Assembly (NCBI GenBank): GCA_963969495.1
Contig: OZ018328.1
Coordinates: forward strand, 128,906,545-128,970,544
DNA from: Ceratothoa steindachneri
Taxonomy: Eukaryota; Arthropoda; Malacostraca; Isopoda; Cymothoidae
Reading direction: 5' to 3'
Length of the DNA: 64,000 nt
A model generated the notes under the pieces. The model saw only the letters and a list, made by a program, of their open reading frames with translations, made no database searches and was not told the origin of the DNA. This document shows positions 60,560 through 64,000 of this stretch, piece by piece. The translations under genes and the position numbers were made by a program. Numbering within the stretch: the stretch's first letter is position 1; each line of letters opens with the position of its first letter.

Positions 60560-61150
60560 ATGCTCAATTTGCCATCAAAGAAAGAACTAGACGAAATATG
60601 CAAAGAGAAATGATGGTTACATATCGAAATGACAAAAGGAAATGAAATGAGTGCTCAAAGTACGCCAACATTAACAATACGGATTGGATCTTTCTTGCAA
60701 AGTCAAATTTGTCACTGCAGAGGCTATTTATTTATGGACTGAAAATATTGAACACAATTTGCATCCAGATCTTGGATCGATGTGATGCGGCTACGTTTTT
60801 ACACATTGTGATAGCGATTGTGAGACCTGGGTACATCATTCACACCGACGAATGGATATCCTATCTAAATTTTCAAGGTCTTAGGTTCGTTCACCTAACC
60901 GTTAACCATTCAGTAAACTTTCTCAACCTAGTGAATAGAGTCCATACCCAATATATTGAGTAGTACTGAAACAAGCACAAGGCTCAAATCAAGAAAATTC
61001 GCGGGTGCAGAAGGGAATTTTTGAATAAATACAAGAATTCATGTGGAGAGACTGTTTTTCCTTAAATGGGTTGAAAAACTTTTCAACACATGGATTTGAA
61101 ATATCCTCAATAAGTAATTTTGTTCGTACATGCACTGTTTTGAATAAATT
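60560..61150 (+). pseudogene. Merlin/IS1595 (ISXO2-like) transposase remnant
   Basis: WKCSKYANINNTDWIFLAKSNLS near 60645-60715 resembles the zinc-ribbon end and the TGSFFxxSxLSL segment of ISXO2-type proteins. The sequence then jumps to CDAATFLHIVIAIVRPGYII and HTDEWISYLN, which holds the central catalytic aspartate. LRFVHLTVNHSVNFLNL and GVHTQxIE-like VHTQYIE follow, with the final glutamate just before a stop at 60961. It continues YWNKHKAQIKKIRGC, and EFMWRDCF in a shifted frame near 61030. The segment with the first catalytic aspartate is missing between GLKI and LNTI, so the enzyme is dead. No terminal repeats found. Confidence 0.82.
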
Positions 61151-61879
61151 TCTTCTGGAATATAATTATATTGTTTAATTTGTCTTATTATTTATATCGG
61201 AGTGGAGATTTTATAATTGGGTGTAGTTAGGGTGGATATTCGACAATTGATCAAGGAGATGGAATCTTTGGGGTATATTTAAAGTTAATATCAAAAATGA
61301 CTAACTCTACTTATTATTACACAAAAGCAATTTACTGTACATCATTCGAAAGCTAATTTTATAGCTAATTCTTTTATATTTTCTCAAGGTATTTTCAACT
61401 GATTCTTATGTATTTCAACTACTGAACCCAAATTTGGCATTGTTTTTTTAAATTAGGTCATTTGGGGGGGCAACAACCATTTTGTTAAATAGAACACCTC
61501 CAATGATACAGGTGCTATAATTTGTGATCATTTAAAATGAAAAAGAGAAAAATAAAAATATTGTAAAAAAAGTTTGGAGATTTTCTGTTGTGTTTTTCTA
61601 CTTATGAATCCTCTTTTACCTGCAGCGAAGCGTCAAGTCTAGGCATTGGATTTTTTCAAAATGAGTAAAGTTCAATTGTAACCATTTAGAGCCATAAAAT
61701 GACCCATATGACCATGAGACATATAGTTATTTACCCTGAGGATTTTAAAGCTGACATTTGATTTGGCGCTAGGTGGCGCCATCTAGTGGCAGAAGCTTTA
61801 TTCAGCCATTCAAAGGCACTTGTAAGTGATTTGAACCATGGGAAACCATCACTGCAATAAACATTTATCGTTTATAAAA
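61151..61879. other. No recognised feature
   Basis: AT-rich spacer. A palindrome-like GGCGCTAGGTGGCGCC lies near 61772. It may contain the 3' untranslated part of the minus-strand gene that ends near 61880. Confidence 0.3.
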
Positions 61880-63608
61880 ATCGCCGTAGATCATTGGAGG
61901 TACTTTCTTTCTTGTTAAATACCAACAATAGTCTGCTATCATATGAGTGTCCCATCTTCCCTAGAGTCTTTCCTCCATGCACTTAATGTCCTGATGGAAT
62001 CTTCCCCATTGTTCTTTACTGTAATCTCCACAATTTTCGGGAAGTAGTCACGATGCGATCTTAAATTAAAAAGTGGAGTTCTACAAACAATCTCACTACT
62101 AAAATTTAAAAGTTTTCTGTTAAACCTTCTACAATTGCTTTATGCACTGTACTTCTATAATTACCGAGAAAATAAAAAGAAAGTGCTTTGAAAGATTGCC
62201 ATGCATTTTTCTTGCCTCACTTTTGACTTCTGTGAAACCAGAGTCCTTCCTTAACATCCTCATTTGAGAAGCATCAAGAATAGTTGCAGATAATTTTTAA
62301 AACTTTACATTAATCCTAATTTTATGTTAAGGTGCGGAAATCAAATTTTATTAGGAGCTACTATGGGTTTATATATCACATTATGAGAAACAGGATTAAA
62401 AGTCTCTGTCGAGATAGCCAGTCTCGTCGCTCATAGGGCTGCTCGTCGACTCTGCTATCCCATAAACAGAGGAAGCATGAATATTTTATGTAACTAACTT
62501 GCATTCCTAGTATTAAAGACACACCTCGAAATTAAAAACTATTCTGTAGTAAAAATAATGGTAACAAATTTAATTTAAATTAAAAATTTTATATATAAGA
62601 GATGCAATTTTTTGTCTTTTAAATGAAACTTATTTGAAGATGAGATTAATTTCAATAAGGTGAGTGTTTTTAAATAATGTAACTAAAATGTTCTACTGCA
62701 AAAATAATTTTTTAAATAAATAGCATTTATATGTAATTCTTACCTTCAGATCTCCATTGAATTTGACAGCATCCAGTAAAGTCTTATGGTTTTCATAATT
62801 CTCAATTATTTGAACAGAGTTTACAACTGGAACAGATGCTACTTCATTACCTATATGTAAATACACAGCCTTTAAACTTCTGGTTGATAATTCTATAAAA
62901 TCTCACTATTCATCCGGTTTATAGGGGAAGCCTAAAGCTTCAATTAATCCAGCATATTATTTCGCTGTACCAGTAATAGGTTGTTTCAGAAGCTAGGAAA
63001 ATATAGTAGTCTTGAACTAATATGTAACTGGGCTGACTCTTTTGATAGACCCAGGTTTCTGGTTAAGTCGTTCAGTTGGGCTTGATTGGGCTTAATTCTA
63101 AACTTGAAGCATAAAAATGAAAAAGTGTCCATTTTTCCACATTCCTCATCATTCACTTTAAAAATATCCAGATTAACTGATGATGTTGGTATGAGTGCGT
63201 CTCGGCGGTGAGGAACTGGTCGTCTGCTAGAAGGAAGATCAGGAAATAAGATGGCTAAAAGTTAAAAATCACAGACTAAAACATAGTCATACGACCTTAA
63301 TATTAAAATGATAAATTAACATATTATTATAACTATCAAGTAAGTGAGGCAAAAATAACAATCTGTCACATGATCTTTGCCTTTTTGCCACTGCATCAGT
63401 ATACCAAAAGATAGTGAATTGATTTGGCCATTACTCCATCATTTTAGATTTGCAATACATACACGTCTTAATCCCATAATATCCTCCCAACATATGTGAG
63501 ATAACTTGCTTTCACAAATGACGCTATTTTAGATCGATGTTCAGGCACTGTTACTTGCCGACAGATAAAACAAAACCTATTGGCGTCCTTTTTGCATTTT
63601 CTATTCAT
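61880..63608 (-). pseudogene. Unnamed conserved protein family, copy A, multi-exon
   Basis: The minus-strand ATG at 63608 starts MNRKCKKDANRFCFICRQVT, then HRSKIASFVKASYLTYVG. A stop follows at about 63470, and the next conserved piece ends CYFCLT near 63340. A second exon begins after cttttag at 63255 and reads ILFPDLPSSRRPVPHRRDAL, PNQAQLNDLTRNLGLSK, and AVYLHIGNEVASVPVVNS through to GDLK. It ends at 62744 on a donor AAG|GTAAGA. The third exon begins near 62524 with LILGMQVSYIKYSCFLCLWD and SRVDEQPYERRDWLSRQRL. VIYKPIVAPNKI, LNIKLGLM, AWQSFKALSFYFLGNYRST, WGRFHQDIKCMEERL and MIADYCWYLTRKK follow. Paired cysteines (FCFIC, CYFC) suggest an N-terminal zinc-binding module. The blocks match uncharacterised invertebrate proteins whose function I do not know. 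Lesions include stops near 63470, 62915 and 61990 and several frameshifts. Confidence 0.8.
62525..62743 (-). other. Probable spliceosomal intron in copy A
   Basis: 219 bp beginning GTAAGA after the GDLK codons and ending TTTCGAG before the next conserved block. Exact joining leaves a one-base frame slip, consistent with later decay. Copy B at 32601-33600 is continuous at this site. Confidence 0.6.
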
Positions 63609-63789
63609 TTGTAAAATCTTTTGCAATAAATAGAAAAACATCTACACATTTATTTTTCAGAAATAAATTGGCAGTAAAATAAGTATTTAAAATGAAATCA
63701 TTTTACAATAGACAAGCGTAGATTATTACTAAACTAATCATTGTACTATCTACACTAAAATAGATGAATGTAAGGGAAGCTCAACCTAG

Positions 63790-64000
63790 CCGCATGATTC
63801 ATCATATTTTTCGACCTGTTCCGCTCGCGCGCCCAACTTGAGGCCATAATCTGCGAGCAACCTACGACTGACTCATCTTGGAAATGTTTCAGTTCTCGCG
63901 AAAAGTACGCGCATGCGCGCCGAATAACTTACTAAGCTACTATCGGAAAGCAGTGTATCTAGTCCCCGACTGCGTGACCAACGTCACGTACGCTCCTCTG
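63790..64000 (-). promoter_or_regulatory. CpG-rich promoter-like region upstream of copy A
   Basis: The last 210 bp are much richer in CpG than the rest of the window (GCTCGCGCGCCC, TCTCGCGAAAA, CAACGTCACGTACG). They hold GCGCATGCGC at 63909-63918, the palindromic NRF1/Ewg-type site, and TCTCGCGA at 63894-63901, a known promoter motif. The region lies 180-390 bp upstream of the minus-strand ATG at 63608, or it may serve a gene beyond the window edge on the plus strand. Confidence 0.5.

Overview
This is an AT-rich, intergenic-looking stretch of a eukaryotic genome. The features pointing that way are DDE transposons of four groups, LINE and Penelope-like retroelements, tRNA-derived SINEs, many (TA)n, (CT)n and (CA)n microsatellites, minisatellites, and at least one GT-AG intron. 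There are no operons, Shine-Dalgarno sites or closely packed ORFs. The mix of piggyBac, mariner, Tc1, Merlin, CR1-like LINEs and Penelope-like elements with GIY-YIG domains suits an invertebrate, possibly an arthropod. The species cannot be read from the sequence.

Layout: 0.2-1.4 kb, decayed Tc1/mariner-superfamily transposase. 2-5.3 kb, an unnamed interspersed repeat, a direct repeat, (GA)n and (CT)n tracts and a minisatellite. 5.9-8.4 kb, a structurally complete piggyBac element with TTAA duplications and a broken transposase. 10.5-11.5 kb, a mariner with both terminal repeats. 12.3-13.9 kb, a CR1-like LINE with another LINE end inserted in it. 13.9-14.8 kb, a promoter-like, possibly LTR, segment. 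16.0 and 19.8 kb, two ends of an RNase-H LINE. 17.3-18.2, 23.1 and 24.3-25.9 kb, minisatellites. 27.3 kb, a MITE. 28.5 kb, a SINE. 30.5-32.0 kb, a Tc1-like element with doubled inverted repeats. 32.6-33.6 kb, copy B of an unnamed gene family. 36.3-38.4 kb, a LINE with a C-terminal zinc finger. 38.6 and 41.8 kb, a 285-bp direct repeat. 42.5-45.4 kb, a cluster of SINE, Penelope fragment, mariner, (TA)n and an inverted-repeat Penelope element. 47.3 kb, a CR1 fragment. 47.6-54 kb, almost repeat-free. 56.0-59.7 kb, a Penelope cluster with inverted tails. 60.6-61.2 kb, a Merlin/IS1595-like remnant. 61.9-63.6 kb, copy A of the unnamed gene family on the minus strand, with an ATG, a credible intron and a CpG-rich region just upstream at the window edge.

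No intact host protein-coding gene is visible, and every recognisable coding region carries stops, frameshifts or deletions. The most notable signals are: (1) two copies of an unnamed conserved protein family, one with an intron that the other lacks; (2) two mariner copies sharing one internal deletion, so the deletion derivative itself moved; (3) Penelope-like elements with inverted tails and hammerhead-like cores, repeatedly abutting (TA)n arrays; (4) an interspersed repeat whose copies keep different but self-complementary hairpins. Family assignments come from reading translated motifs by eye; no database search was run.
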